Source: Janthinobacterium lividum PAMC 25724 (GTDB taxonomy: Bacteria > Pseudomonadota > Gammaproteobacteria > Burkholderiales > Burkholderiaceae_D). From it: DNA of 64,000 nt. Both the position numbers and the translations under genes were made by a program. The notes under the pieces were generated by a model. The model was given only the letters and a program-made list of their open reading frames with translations. It made no database searches and was not told the DNA's origin. The DNA is taken from assembly GCA_000242815.2 (NCBI GenBank), contig AHHB01000040.1, positions 1-64,000 on the forward strand, read 5' to 3'. Positions 28,835 to 38,565 of the stretch are shown one piece after another. Position 1 is the first letter of the stretch. Every line of letters begins with the position of its first letter.

Positions 28835-30202
28835 CTATTCACCGTCCGCCTCGGCGCTCCCCAGCAGCAAGGCGGCCGCTTCGCCCGGCAAGGCTTCCAC
28901 GGATTTTAATTTGCGCGCCATCTGCCGGCTGCGCACTTCCGCGCTTTCGATATTCTTCGCCGCCTTTTCCAGCGTCAGCCGGGTTTGCGACAGCACGTCG
29001 CCGAACTTGCCGAACTCGGTCTTGACGGCGCCCAGCACTTGCCACACTTCGGACGAACGCTTTTCCAGCGCCAGGGTGCGAAAACCCATCTGCAGGCTAT
29101 TGAGCAAAGCCGTCAGGGTCGATGGCCCGGCGATGCTGACGCGGTGCACGCGCTGCAATTCGTCGGCCAATCCTGGCCGGCGCAGCACTTCCGCATACAA
29201 GCCTTCCGTGGGCAGGAAGAGGATGGCAAAGTCGGTGGTCTGTGGCGGCGCCAGGTATTTCTCGGCGATGGTTTTCGCTTCGCCGCGCACGGCACGTTCG
29301 AGCTCGCGTCCGGCCAGGGCCACGCCGTCGGCATCGGCCCGCTCGGCCGCGTCGACCAAGCGCTCGTACTGTTCCTTGGGAAATTTCGCGTCGATAGGCA
29401 TCCACACGGGCGGACCGCCATCTACCATGCCCGGCAACTTCAGGGCAAATTCCACACGCGCGCCGCTACCGGGCAGCGTTTCCACGTTCTTGGCGTACTG
29501 GTCGACAGTAAGTACCTGCTCAAGCAGCATTTCCAGCTGCACTTCGCCCCACGTTCCGCGCGTCTTGACGTTGGTGAGTACCCGCTTCAAGTCGCCCACG
29601 CCCAGCGCCAGCTGCTGCATTTCACCGAGGCCCTGGTGGACTTTTTCCAGCCGCTCCGACACTTGCTGGAACGAGGCCGAAAGGCGCGTCTCGAGCGTCG
29701 CATGGAGTTTTTCATCGACCGTCTTGCGCATCTCTTCCAGGCGCGCACCATTGTCAGCCTGCAAGTCACGGATCTTGCTTTCCAGCGTGGCGCGCACTTC
29801 CAGCATGCGCTGCGCATTCGACTCCGTGAGCTGGGCCAGGGTTTGATTCGTGCTGTCGGCGAAGCGCGCCAGGCTCTGCGCCTGCTCTTCGCGCCCGACT
29901 TTCCCCTGCGCCTGCATCTGCATGCGCAGGCTGTCGAGCTGTTGCAGGGTTGCCGCCTGGAATTGCGCCAGGCCAGCGGCCAGGTCTTGCCGCGTCGCCT
30001 GCGCCGACGCCTGCAGTTGCAGCCGCACTTCGCGCTCAACGCGGTCGATGCGCTCCAGGCTTTGCTGCTGGTGTTGCTGCACCAGCGCCAGCGTAGTGGC
30101 GCCATCGCCGCCAGCGCCGCGCGGACGCAGCAGCAGCAAGATCAGCAACACGATGACGACGGCGGCGCTGCCCAGCAGGCTGTAAAACTCGATAGGGCTC
30201 AT
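28835..30202 (-). CDS. rmuC: DNA recombination protein RmuC
   Basis: RmuC, 455 residues, is a membrane-anchored predicted nuclease that limits inversions between short inverted repeats. An N-terminal helix (FYSLLGSAAVVIVLLILLLL) anchors it; residues 50-210 are a long coiled coil (TNQTLAQLTESNAQRMLEVR). The RmuC core has RGTWGEVQLEMLLEQVLTVD, WMPIDAKFPKEQYERL, and FAILFLPTEGLYAEVLRRPG, with nuclease-like acidic residues. ATG 30202 (MSPIEFYSLLG) begins 5 bases after the haemoglobin gene stop, so the two are likely cotranscribed. Confidence 0.93.
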   Translation of the reverse strand: MSPIEFYSLLGSAAVVIVLLILLLLRPRGAGGDGATTLALVQQHQQQSLERIDRVEREVRLQLQASAQATRQDLAAGLAQFQAATLQQLDSLRMQMQAQGKVGREEQAQSLARFADSTNQTLAQLTESNAQRMLEVRATLESKIRDLQADNGARLEEMRKTVDEKLHATLETRLSASFQQVSERLEKVHQGLGEMQQLALGVGDLKRVLTNVKTRGTWGEVQLEMLLEQVLTVDQYAKNVETLPGSGARVEFALKLPGMVDGGPPVWMPIDAKFPKEQYERLVDAAERADADGVALAGRELERAVRGEAKTIAEKYLAPPQTTDFAILFLPTEGLYAEVLRRPGLADELQRVHRVSIAGPSTLTALLNSLQMGFRTLALEKRSSEVWQVLGAVKTEFGKFGDVLSQTRLTLEKAAKNIESAEVRSRQMARKLKSVEALPGEAAALLLGSAEADGE

Positions 30203-30207
30203 GGGTG

Positions 30208-30603
30208 TCAGTCCGGCTTGTTGCGCATCCAGTCGGCTGTCTGATAGAACGATTCCATCAGGCGCACGCGCAAGGACTCTTCGATGCCCGTGTCTTCCAT
30301 GGCCCAGGCCATGGCGCGCAGCCACTGGTCGCGCTCGCTGGTGCCGATGGCGTAGGGCAAGTGACGCGCACGCAGGCGCGGGTGGCCGAATTTCTCGATA
30401 TACAAATCCGGGCCGCCCATCCAGCCCGTGAGGAAGAAATACAACTTGTCACGCGAGCCGTCCGTGGAAGGCGGATGCATCACGCGGATGCCGGCGAACT
30501 CGGGTTCAAGTTCCATCAGATCATAAAAACGGTCGACCATGTCGCGCAGCACGGGGGCGCCGCCGATGGTCTCGTACAGGGTGGGGGCAGTGGTATCAGT
30601 CAT
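30208..30603 (-). CDS. Group II truncated haemoglobin
   Basis: This 131-residue protein is a group II (trHbO-type) truncated haemoglobin that binds oxygen or nitric oxide. Visible are TLYETIGGAPVLRDMVDRFY, FFLTGWMGGPDLYIEKFGHP and RLRARHLPYAIGTSERDQWL, with the proximal His in RHLPYAIG and the group II Trp in DQWL. Length is typical. The start is ATG 30603; an in-frame ATG three codons upstream is possible. It lies 53 bases after the autoinducer synthase gene and 5 bases before rmuC on the same strand, so it may share the jqsA promoter and its FNR-like box. Confidence 0.93.
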   Translation of the reverse strand: MTDTTAPTLYETIGGAPVLRDMVDRFYDLMELEPEFAGIRVMHPPSTDGSRDKLYFFLTGWMGGPDLYIEKFGHPRLRARHLPYAIGTSERDQWLRAMAWAMEDTGIEESLRVRLMESFYQTADWMRNKPD

Positions 30604-30656
30604 GCCCGCCATGATAGCGCAAGCGCCGCTTCCCCACGCGCAGTGCGCTGACAATG

Positions 30657-31904
30657 CTACACGAGTGCCAGCTTGCGCAGGCGCCGCGTCGACGGCCAGT
30701 GGTCCACGCCCACTTCGGCGCGCACCGCCGCGCAGGCCGCCAGCAGCCGGGCGATGCCCGCCTCGTCGAGTCCTGCATTGAGGGTCAGCCGCACGAGGGC
30801 ACGATTCTTTGCCGTTGCCGGGGCACAAAACATGGCGCCGTAAATGCCATGCCGCTCGAGCGCCTGGCGCAGCGCCAGGGTGGCCGGTTCGCCGCCCGCT
30901 TCCAGCGCCACGATCTGCTCGCTGCCGTCGCCGACGTTGTAGCCGAGTGCGCTCAAGCCCTCGCGCACCTGCACCGTGTGACGCCGCAAAATGGCGCGGC
31001 GCGCATCGGCGGCCATGATGAAATCGAGCGCCGCGTCCAGCCATGCCAACTCGTGGGCCAGCAGGCAGGAGCTGAAGATGGCGGGACGCGATTCGGACAA
31101 AAAATATCCCTTGAAGCGGCTCGAACAACTGATGAAACCGGCGCGCCCCGCAAAGGCCTTGGCCAGTGACGCCGTGCGGAAATGCACGCGATGACCCAGG
31201 TCCCAGGCTTGCACCAGGCCTGCGCCTTGCGGGCCATGCGTGCCCAGCGAGTGAGACTCGTCAACCACCACCACGCAATCGCTGCGCTCGGCGATGTCCA
31301 GCAGTTCCAGCAGCGGCGCCAGGCTGCCGTTAGTACTGTACAAGGCATCGACGACGATCACGCCGCGGCCATGTTTTTCCACTTGCCGCCGCAGGTGCGC
31401 CATGTCGTTGTGCAAGAAGGCGACGGCGCGGGCCTGCGCCGACAGCACGCCTTCCCACAGAGAAGCGTGGGCCTGCATGTCCAGGTAGACGGGGATGCCG
31501 GGGCCAGCGATACACTGCAGCAAGCCAATATTGGCCGCCATGCCGGACTGCGCCAGGATGCCGTCTTCGCAGCCCATGAAGCGGGCCAGACGGCTTTCCA
31601 GCCGGTGCTGCTTACTGCCTTCCTGCAAGTACACGGCCGACATCAGCATGCCGCCCGCGTGCGCCTGCAGGCAAGCCACCTGGGCCGCCACCAGCGCCGG
31701 CTCGGCGGCGATGGAAAGATAGTCATTACCGGCCAGAAAAATGGCATGCGCTGGTATCGCTTGCCAGGCATGCGGATGCTGGCCGCCCAGTAGTTTTTCA
31801 ATGCGCCCGATGTGATGCGCATCCATGCGCCGCCCGATGTAGTCGGGCAGGCAGTGTTCGGCGCGGGCGAAGGATGGGGCGTGCACGCTAGTGGCGAGGG
31901 TCAT
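30657..31904 (-). CDS. jqsA: Alpha-hydroxyketone autoinducer synthase (CqsA/LqsA/JqsA family)
   Basis: This 415-residue PLP enzyme of the alpha-oxoamine synthase class should make an alpha-hydroxyketone quorum signal, as CqsA of Vibrio and LqsA of Legionella do. PLP-site residues are visible: VVVVDESHSLGTHGPQGAGL (Asp215, His218) and TASLAKAFAGRAGF with the Schiff-base Lys249. LAGNDYLSIAAEPALVAAQV and YLQEGSKQHRLESRLARFMG match the CqsA family rather than BioF or Kbl. AGGAGA precedes ATG 31904. It is divergent from a two-gene sensor/regulator pair, like jqsA-jqsS-jqsR of Janthinobacterium sp. HH01. Confidence 0.87.
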   Translation of the reverse strand: MTLATSVHAPSFARAEHCLPDYIGRRMDAHHIGRIEKLLGGQHPHAWQAIPAHAIFLAGNDYLSIAAEPALVAAQVACLQAHAGGMLMSAVYLQEGSKQHRLESRLARFMGCEDGILAQSGMAANIGLLQCIAGPGIPVYLDMQAHASLWEGVLSAQARAVAFLHNDMAHLRRQVEKHGRGVIVVDALYSTNGSLAPLLELLDIAERSDCVVVVDESHSLGTHGPQGAGLVQAWDLGHRVHFRTASLAKAFAGRAGFISCSSRFKGYFLSESRPAIFSSCLLAHELAWLDAALDFIMAADARRAILRRHTVQVREGLSALGYNVGDGSEQIVALEAGGEPATLALRQALERHGIYGAMFCAPATAKNRALVRLTLNAGLDEAGIARLLAACAAVRAEVGVDHWPSTRRLRKLALV

Positions 31905-31968
31905 GGGCTTTCTCCTGGGGACGGTTTGCTGCAAAACTCAAGCCTTCACCGTGTCGCCATCCCCCCCA

Positions 31969-31982
31969 TTGACGTATATCAA
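31969..31982. promoter_or_regulatory. FNR/ANR-like box in the jqsA-jqsS divergent promoter
   Basis: TTGACGTATATCAA matches the FNR consensus TTGAT-N4-ATCAA in nine of ten fixed positions. It lies 65 bases upstream of the jqsA start codon and 75 bases upstream of the jqsS start codon, a usual range for control of either gene. An oxygen-sensing regulator of the CRP/FNR family could act here; no such gene lies in the window. This is a sequence match, not shown binding. Confidence 0.55.
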
Positions 31983-32056
31983 TGTCGGGCAAAATAAGCG
32001 TACAAGCCAAAAGAATTGCGCGATGATAATGTTCTGACAAGGATCAAGGCAGCGTC

Positions 32057-33370
32057 ATGACGCAACAATGGCAAACAGGATGGACACACTGGCGCAGGCG
32101 CCTGCTCCATGCGCTGCTCCATGAACGCCTGCCGCACGAAAACCTGGCTTGCCGCGTCGCCATGCTGGCCGCCGTGGGCACGCTGGCGATGCCGCTGTAC
32201 TACCTGCTATGGCAATTTTTTTTTCCGCAATCCTATGAAAACCTGACCTTGCGCCTGACGGGCGTGGCCATCTGCGTGGCAGGCCTGTTTGCGCGCCGCT
32301 TCTCGGTGCGCTGGCTGTCGCGCTACCTGCTGTTCGCGCTCAGCTACATCCTGCCCTTCTTCTTCACCTTTATGTTTTTGATGAACCATGCCTCGTACAT
32401 CTGGAGCCAATCGCTGCTGATCGGCCTGGTGGTGCTGTTTCATTTCGAAACGGGACTGGCCTGCCGCGCCTACCTGATCGGCACGGGCGCCGCCTGCCTG
32501 GCCGTTATCTTGCAAGGGGAAGGCGCCTACCTGCTGCAGCGTGAAGTGCTGCAGCAATTGCCCTTGCACTGGTTCACCATCACCGCCTTGTGCGTGGTGA
32601 AAGTGGGCCGCAAGGTGCTGGAACGGGAACGGCTGGCGGGCATGGCGGCCGGGCTCGGTTCCGTGGCGCACGAGTTGCGCACGCCGCTGACCAGCGTGGA
32701 AGCGAATGTGCGGGGCATGCGCCGGCTGCTACCGCAGCTCGCTGGCCAGGCGGACGACATGGCGCCGCTGCAAGATGCCATGTCGCGTATCCAGTTCGAA
32801 GTGCGCCACATGCAGCACATGATCGATTTGTTCCTGATGAGCGCCAGTGCCGTGAACCGCAACTTGCAACCTCGCCAGTCGCTCTCGATGCTGGCGATGG
32901 TGGACACCGTGCTCAAGCGCTACCCATTTACCGGCAAGCTACAGCGTGCCAGCGTCACGCTGGACGTGCGCGCCGACTTCCAGTTTGCGGGACAGGACGA
33001 GCTGTGCGTGGTGATCTTGCTGAACCTGCTGAGAAATGCGCTGAAGGCCATCCAGCGGGCCGGCAAGGGCCGCGTGCGCATCATCATCGACGGCGCCCGC
33101 CCTGTGCCCAGGCTGCTGTTCATCGACACCGGCTGCGGCATCGCGAAGAACCGCCTGCCGCTGATCTTCGAGCGATTTTATTCCTATCCCGTGCATAACG
33201 GCATCGGCATCGGCCTCGCCCTGTGCCGGCAGATCGTCAGCGCCTGGCAGGCGCGCATCGGCTGCGTGTCGCGCGAGCATGCGTATGCAATTTTCATCCT
33301 GGAATTTCCCCAGCCCGTGCCTGCCCGCTTCCACCCCTCTTCTGTCGCACCCTCTTCTCCCGCAAGGTGA
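32057..33370 (+). CDS. jqsS: Membrane sensor histidine kinase of the alpha-hydroxyketone system (JqsS/LqsS-like)
   Basis: This 437-residue kinase has five to six membrane segments at residues about 35-185 (GTLAMPLYYLLWQFFFPQSY; LLFALSYILPFFFTFMFLMN; LLIGLVVLFHF) with no large periplasmic domain, as in CqsS/LqsS-type sensors. The phosphoacceptor His205 is in SVAHELRTPLTSVEANVRGM. The ATP domain shows the N box LLNLLRNALKAIQRAG, FIDTGCGIAKNRLPLIFERF and GIGIGLALCRQIV. It lacks a receiver domain. It starts 152 bases from jqsA in the opposite direction; jqsR follows after 3 bases. Confidence 0.85.
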   Translation: MTQQWQTGWTHWRRRLLHALLHERLPHENLACRVAMLAAVGTLAMPLYYLLWQFFFPQSYENLTLRLTGVAICVAGLFARRFSVRWLSRYLLFALSYILPFFFTFMFLMNHASYIWSQSLLIGLVVLFHFETGLACRAYLIGTGAACLAVILQGEGAYLLQREVLQQLPLHWFTITALCVVKVGRKVLERERLAGMAAGLGSVAHELRTPLTSVEANVRGMRRLLPQLAGQADDMAPLQDAMSRIQFEVRHMQHMIDLFLMSASAVNRNLQPRQSLSMLAMVDTVLKRYPFTGKLQRASVTLDVRADFQFAGQDELCVVILLNLLRNALKAIQRAGKGRVRIIIDGARPVPRLLFIDTGCGIAKNRLPLIFERFYSYPVHNGIGIGLALCRQIVSAWQARIGCVSREHAYAIFILEFPQPVPARFHPSSVAPSSPAR

Positions 33371-33373
33371 CGC

Positions 33374-34381
33374 ATGCTACTGCCCGTCTACACCCATCCG
33401 ACCCTGACCGTCTTGATCGACGACAGCGATTCCTTCCTGAAAAGCCTGGCATTCCAGCTCGATCCTGGCCTGGCGCGCAAGACTTTCCACGACACCAGCA
33501 GCGCGCTGGACTGGCTGCGCCACAGCACGCAATTGGGCGAGACGCCACTGCACGTCAATTTCGACACGCAAAACCTGCCGCCCGACCAGTGCAACGTGGC
33601 GCTCGATCTCGATAGCATCTGGCGCATCAGCGGCCAGGCGCAGCGCTTCGCCGTGCCCTCGGTGCTGGTAATCGATTACTCGATGCCGCAGATGAATGGC
33701 CTGGAATTTTGCCAGGCCGTGCACGACCTGCCTTGCAAGAAGATCTTATTTACGGGGGCGGCCGATGAAAAAGTGGCCGTGACAGCCTTCAACCGGGGCT
33801 TGATCGACCGCTACATCAAGAAGAGCGACGACGATGCGCTCGATATCCTGGAACAGGAAGTGCATGCGCTGCAGCGCGCGTTTTTCCTGCAGCAATCGGA
33901 CACCGTGCGCGACTTGCTATTGCTACACGACTATGCTTTCCTGCAAGACGAAGCCATCGCCGCCGTCGTGGACGCGCTATGCCAGCGCCATGGCTTCGTC
34001 GAGTTTTACATCTTCCCCAATCCCAGCGGCATCCTGTTCTTTACGCGCGATGGCCACGCCAGGCTGATGATCATCGAGACCGAGCGCAGCCTGCACACGC
34101 AGTACGAAATGGCGCGCGACAGCGACGCACCGGCGTCCTTGCTGCTGGCCCTGCTGGAAATGCGCGTGATCCCTTACTTTTCGGACGCCGACAGCGACGG
34201 CATGTATGCGGCGCACATCGGTGAAAACTGGTTCCGCTACTGCGCCGCGCCCACCATCTGCCTGGGCCGCGTGAGGTATTTCTGGGCCCTGTTCGACGTG
34301 CCGCCGCACCAGTTGCGGCAGCCGGTCGTGTCTTTCGCGCAATTTTTACGCGCACAGGCGGGCGACAGCGTGAGCGCCTAG
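33374..34381 (+). CDS. jqsR: Response regulator of the alpha-hydroxyketone system (JqsR/LqsR-like)
   Basis: This 335-residue protein has a receiver domain with the acidic pair DD16-17, the phosphoacceptor Asp101 (VLVIDYSMPQMNGLEF), the Thr in KILFTGAADE and the Lys in DRYIKKSDDD. The distance from the acidic pair to Asp101 is some 40 residues longer than in ordinary receivers, indicating an insertion around residues 50-92. Residues about 165-335 form an output domain without a helix-turn-helix or other domain I know; LqsR-type regulators are similarly unusual. It overlaps jqsS by no bases (3-base gap). Its stop shares CTAG with the convergent permease gene. Confidence 0.8.
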   Translation: MLLPVYTHPTLTVLIDDSDSFLKSLAFQLDPGLARKTFHDTSSALDWLRHSTQLGETPLHVNFDTQNLPPDQCNVALDLDSIWRISGQAQRFAVPSVLVIDYSMPQMNGLEFCQAVHDLPCKKILFTGAADEKVAVTAFNRGLIDRYIKKSDDDALDILEQEVHALQRAFFLQQSDTVRDLLLLHDYAFLQDEAIAAVVDALCQRHGFVEFYIFPNPSGILFFTRDGHARLMIIETERSLHTQYEMARDSDAPASLLLALLEMRVIPYFSDADSDGMYAAHIGENWFRYCAAPTICLGRVRYFWALFDVPPHQLRQPVVSFAQFLRAQAGDSVSA

Positions 34382-36927
34382 CTTTCCCGCAGCGTTTGCA
34401 GCGGCGGATGTTTCAAGACATTGCGCAAGCCCAGCCAGCCGCCGGCGATGGCGCACAGGGCGCCGGCCAGCAAGCCGAAAACCCACACGCCCGGGGCAAA
34501 GCTCCAGGCGAACTTGAACTGGTAGGTTGCCAGGGCCCAGCCCATGGTCGCTGCGCCTGTGGCCGCCAGCAAGCCGGCCAGCGCGCCCACCAGCGAAAAC
34601 TCGATCAGCTGCGCCTGCGCCAGTTGACGCCGCGTGGCCCCCAGCGCGCGCAGCAGCCCCGCTTCACGCGTGCGCTCGTCTTGCGAACCCATCAGCGCTG
34701 CATACAGCACCAGCAAGCCCGAGGCCAGGGTGAAGGCGAACAGGAATTCGACCGCCGTCACCACTTGGTCGAGCACGCCCTGGATCTGTTTCAGCACGCC
34801 GCCCACGTCGACCAGCGTCAGGTTCGGGTAGGCGCGCAGCAAGGCATTGCCGAGGTCCGCCTGCGCGGACGCGGACGCGGGCGCGGTAGGCAAGTGGAAG
34901 GCCGTGATCCACGTCTGCGGCGTGTCCGCCATGGCGGCCGGGTTGATGATGACAAAGAAATTGACGCGCATCGAGCCCCATTCCAGCTTGCGCAAGCTGG
35001 TGATCGTCGCCTCGACGTTCTGGCCGGCGATATCGAAGCGCAGCTTGTCGCCAAGCTTGAGCTTGAGCGTCTTGGCGATGCCCTCTTCCACCGACGCCTC
35101 AGCCGGCGCGCCAGGCGCATTGCTGAACCACTTGCCGGCCACGAGCTTGTTTTCTTCCTGCATGGTGGCCATCGTCGAGAGATTAAATTCGCGCTCGGCC
35201 AAGCCCTTGGCACGGTCATCCTGGTAAGTTTCTTGCGTGATGGCGTTGCCATTCACGGCCACCAGGCGCCCGCGTATCATCGGATATAACGGTGCATTGC
35301 TCACCCCGGCCTGGACCAGCCGCGCGGCGATCGGGTCTTTTTGTTCGGGCAAGATATTGATCATGAAACGGTTCGGCGCATCGGGTGGCGTGGCGTTGCG
35401 CCAGGCCAGCATCAAGTCGCCGCGCACCACCGTCAGCAGCAGCAAGGCCATCAGGCCCAGCGCCAGCGACACCACCTGGATGACGGTGGCACCGGGACGG
35501 CGCTGCAAGGACGTGACGGCGAAGCGCCAGCCCTGATGGTTGAAAGCGCCGCGCAGCGATTTCAGCGCTTTGAGGCCCAGCCAGCCAGCCAGGCCGAACA
35601 GGGCAAAGCCGCCCAGGAAGCCGGCCGCCGTCAACAGTGCCAGTTTCACGTCGCCCGCCTGCCACAAGAGTAGCAAGACGAAGGCGGCAATACCGAGGCC
35701 GTAGGTGGCCAGGGCCAGCGCCTGAGGCGGCTCTTGCTCGCGGCGGATCACCCTGTTATGCGGCACATTGCGCAACTGTAAAATCGGCGGCAGCGCAAAG
35801 CCCAGCAGCAATAACATGCCGGTGGCCACGCCCTGCAGGGCCGGCAGCAGGGAGACGGGTGGCAAATCGCTCTGTACCAGTTTGCCCAGCAACTCCAGCA
35901 GCACCAAATGGCCGCCGAAGCCGACGGCCACGCCCACCGCGCTGCCGGCCAGGCCGACGAGCAAAAATTCGATCACATACATGGCTGTAACCTGGTTCTG
36001 CGTCAAGCCCAGGCAGCGCAGCATGGCGCAGGCATCGAGGTGGCGCAGCATGAAGCGGCGCGCCGCCATCGCCACGGCGACAGCCGCCAGCATGGCCGAT
36101 AACAGGCCGACCAGGGACAGGAAGCGGTCGGCGCGGTCGAGGGTCGATTGCATCTGCGGGCTGCCCGATTCGAGCGACTCGATGCGCACGCCCTTGATGG
36201 CCTGCGTCTTGATCTGGCCTTCCAGCCACACCTGATATTGCGCCAGCTCGGCCGCCTTGGCTGGCGGCGCCGACAGCAGCAGGCGGTACGACACGCGCGA
36301 GCCGTTCTGCACCAGTGCCGTAGCGGCAAGATCGCTCAAGGACAACATCACGCGCGGGGCAAAGTTCAAGAACGAAGCGCCCCGGTCCGGCTCGCTGGCG
36401 ATCAGTTGCGTGACGGTAAATGCCTTGTCGCCCAAGGTCAAGGTGTCGCCCAACTTGGCGTTCAGGCCGGACAGCATCGCCGCGTCGACCCACAGGGTGC
36501 CGGGCGCCGGCACCAGGCTGGTCGGCTGGCCCACGGCATCGTGCGCTTCACTGCTGCTGGTGGTGATTTTCAGCTTGCCGCGCTGCGGGTAGCCGGGCGA
36601 GACGGCCTTGATGGAGGCCAGCTGCGAGGTCGACTGTTCGCCCTCGCCTGCCTGCGCCATGCTGGGGAAGGTCACCGTATCGGCCAAAGTAAAACCGCGC
36701 TTGAGCGCTTCGGCGCGCCAGGCCGCATTGACGGGCTGGTCGGCGCTGATGACCAGATCAGCCCCAAGCAACTGATGCGCGTCGCGGTTCAGGCCGGCGC
36801 GCAAACGGTCGACAAAGAAGCCCACGGCCGAGAGAGCAGCCACGGCCACGATCAGGGCGACGAGCAAGAAACGCAGTTGCCCGGCGCGCCAGTCACGGCC
36901 GGTCATTTTCAGGGAGAGGCGGAGCAT
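34378..36927 (-). CDS. ABC transporter permease, FtsX/MacB-type (YbbP-like)
   Basis: This 849-residue inner-membrane protein resembles E. coli YbbP, the permease of a YbbA-YbbP exporter. One membrane helix near residue 25 is followed by a periplasmic domain (to about 255), then membrane blocks around 260-450, a second periplasmic domain, and a C-terminal FtsX domain (EFLFAFTLASGLLVLYAALM; REAGLLRALGATRRQLAQAQ; ALAGLLAATGAATMGWALAT). ATG 36927 (MLRLSLKMTGRDWRAG) is preferred to an upstream start. No ATPase gene lies beside it. Substrate unknown. Confidence 0.85.
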   Translation of the reverse strand: MLRLSLKMTGRDWRAGQLRFLLVALIVAVAALSAVGFFVDRLRAGLNRDAHQLLGADLVISADQPVNAAWRAEALKRGFTLADTVTFPSMAQAGEGEQSTSQLASIKAVSPGYPQRGKLKITTSSSEAHDAVGQPTSLVPAPGTLWVDAAMLSGLNAKLGDTLTLGDKAFTVTQLIASEPDRGASFLNFAPRVMLSLSDLAATALVQNGSRVSYRLLLSAPPAKAAELAQYQVWLEGQIKTQAIKGVRIESLESGSPQMQSTLDRADRFLSLVGLLSAMLAAVAVAMAARRFMLRHLDACAMLRCLGLTQNQVTAMYVIEFLLVGLAGSAVGVAVGFGGHLVLLELLGKLVQSDLPPVSLLPALQGVATGMLLLLGFALPPILQLRNVPHNRVIRREQEPPQALALATYGLGIAAFVLLLLWQAGDVKLALLTAAGFLGGFALFGLAGWLGLKALKSLRGAFNHQGWRFAVTSLQRRPGATVIQVVSLALGLMALLLLTVVRGDLMLAWRNATPPDAPNRFMINILPEQKDPIAARLVQAGVSNAPLYPMIRGRLVAVNGNAITQETYQDDRAKGLAEREFNLSTMATMQEENKLVAGKWFSNAPGAPAEASVEEGIAKTLKLKLGDKLRFDIAGQNVEATITSLRKLEWGSMRVNFFVIINPAAMADTPQTWITAFHLPTAPASASAQADLGNALLRAYPNLTLVDVGGVLKQIQGVLDQVVTAVEFLFAFTLASGLLVLYAALMGSQDERTREAGLLRALGATRRQLAQAQLIEFSLVGALAGLLAATGAATMGWALATYQFKFAWSFAPGVWVFGLLAGALCAIAGGWLGLRNVLKHPPLQTLRES

Positions 36928-36956
36928 GGGCGGCGGGTCTTTATGCAAAGTATCGG

Positions 36957-38565
<1,609 letters not shown>

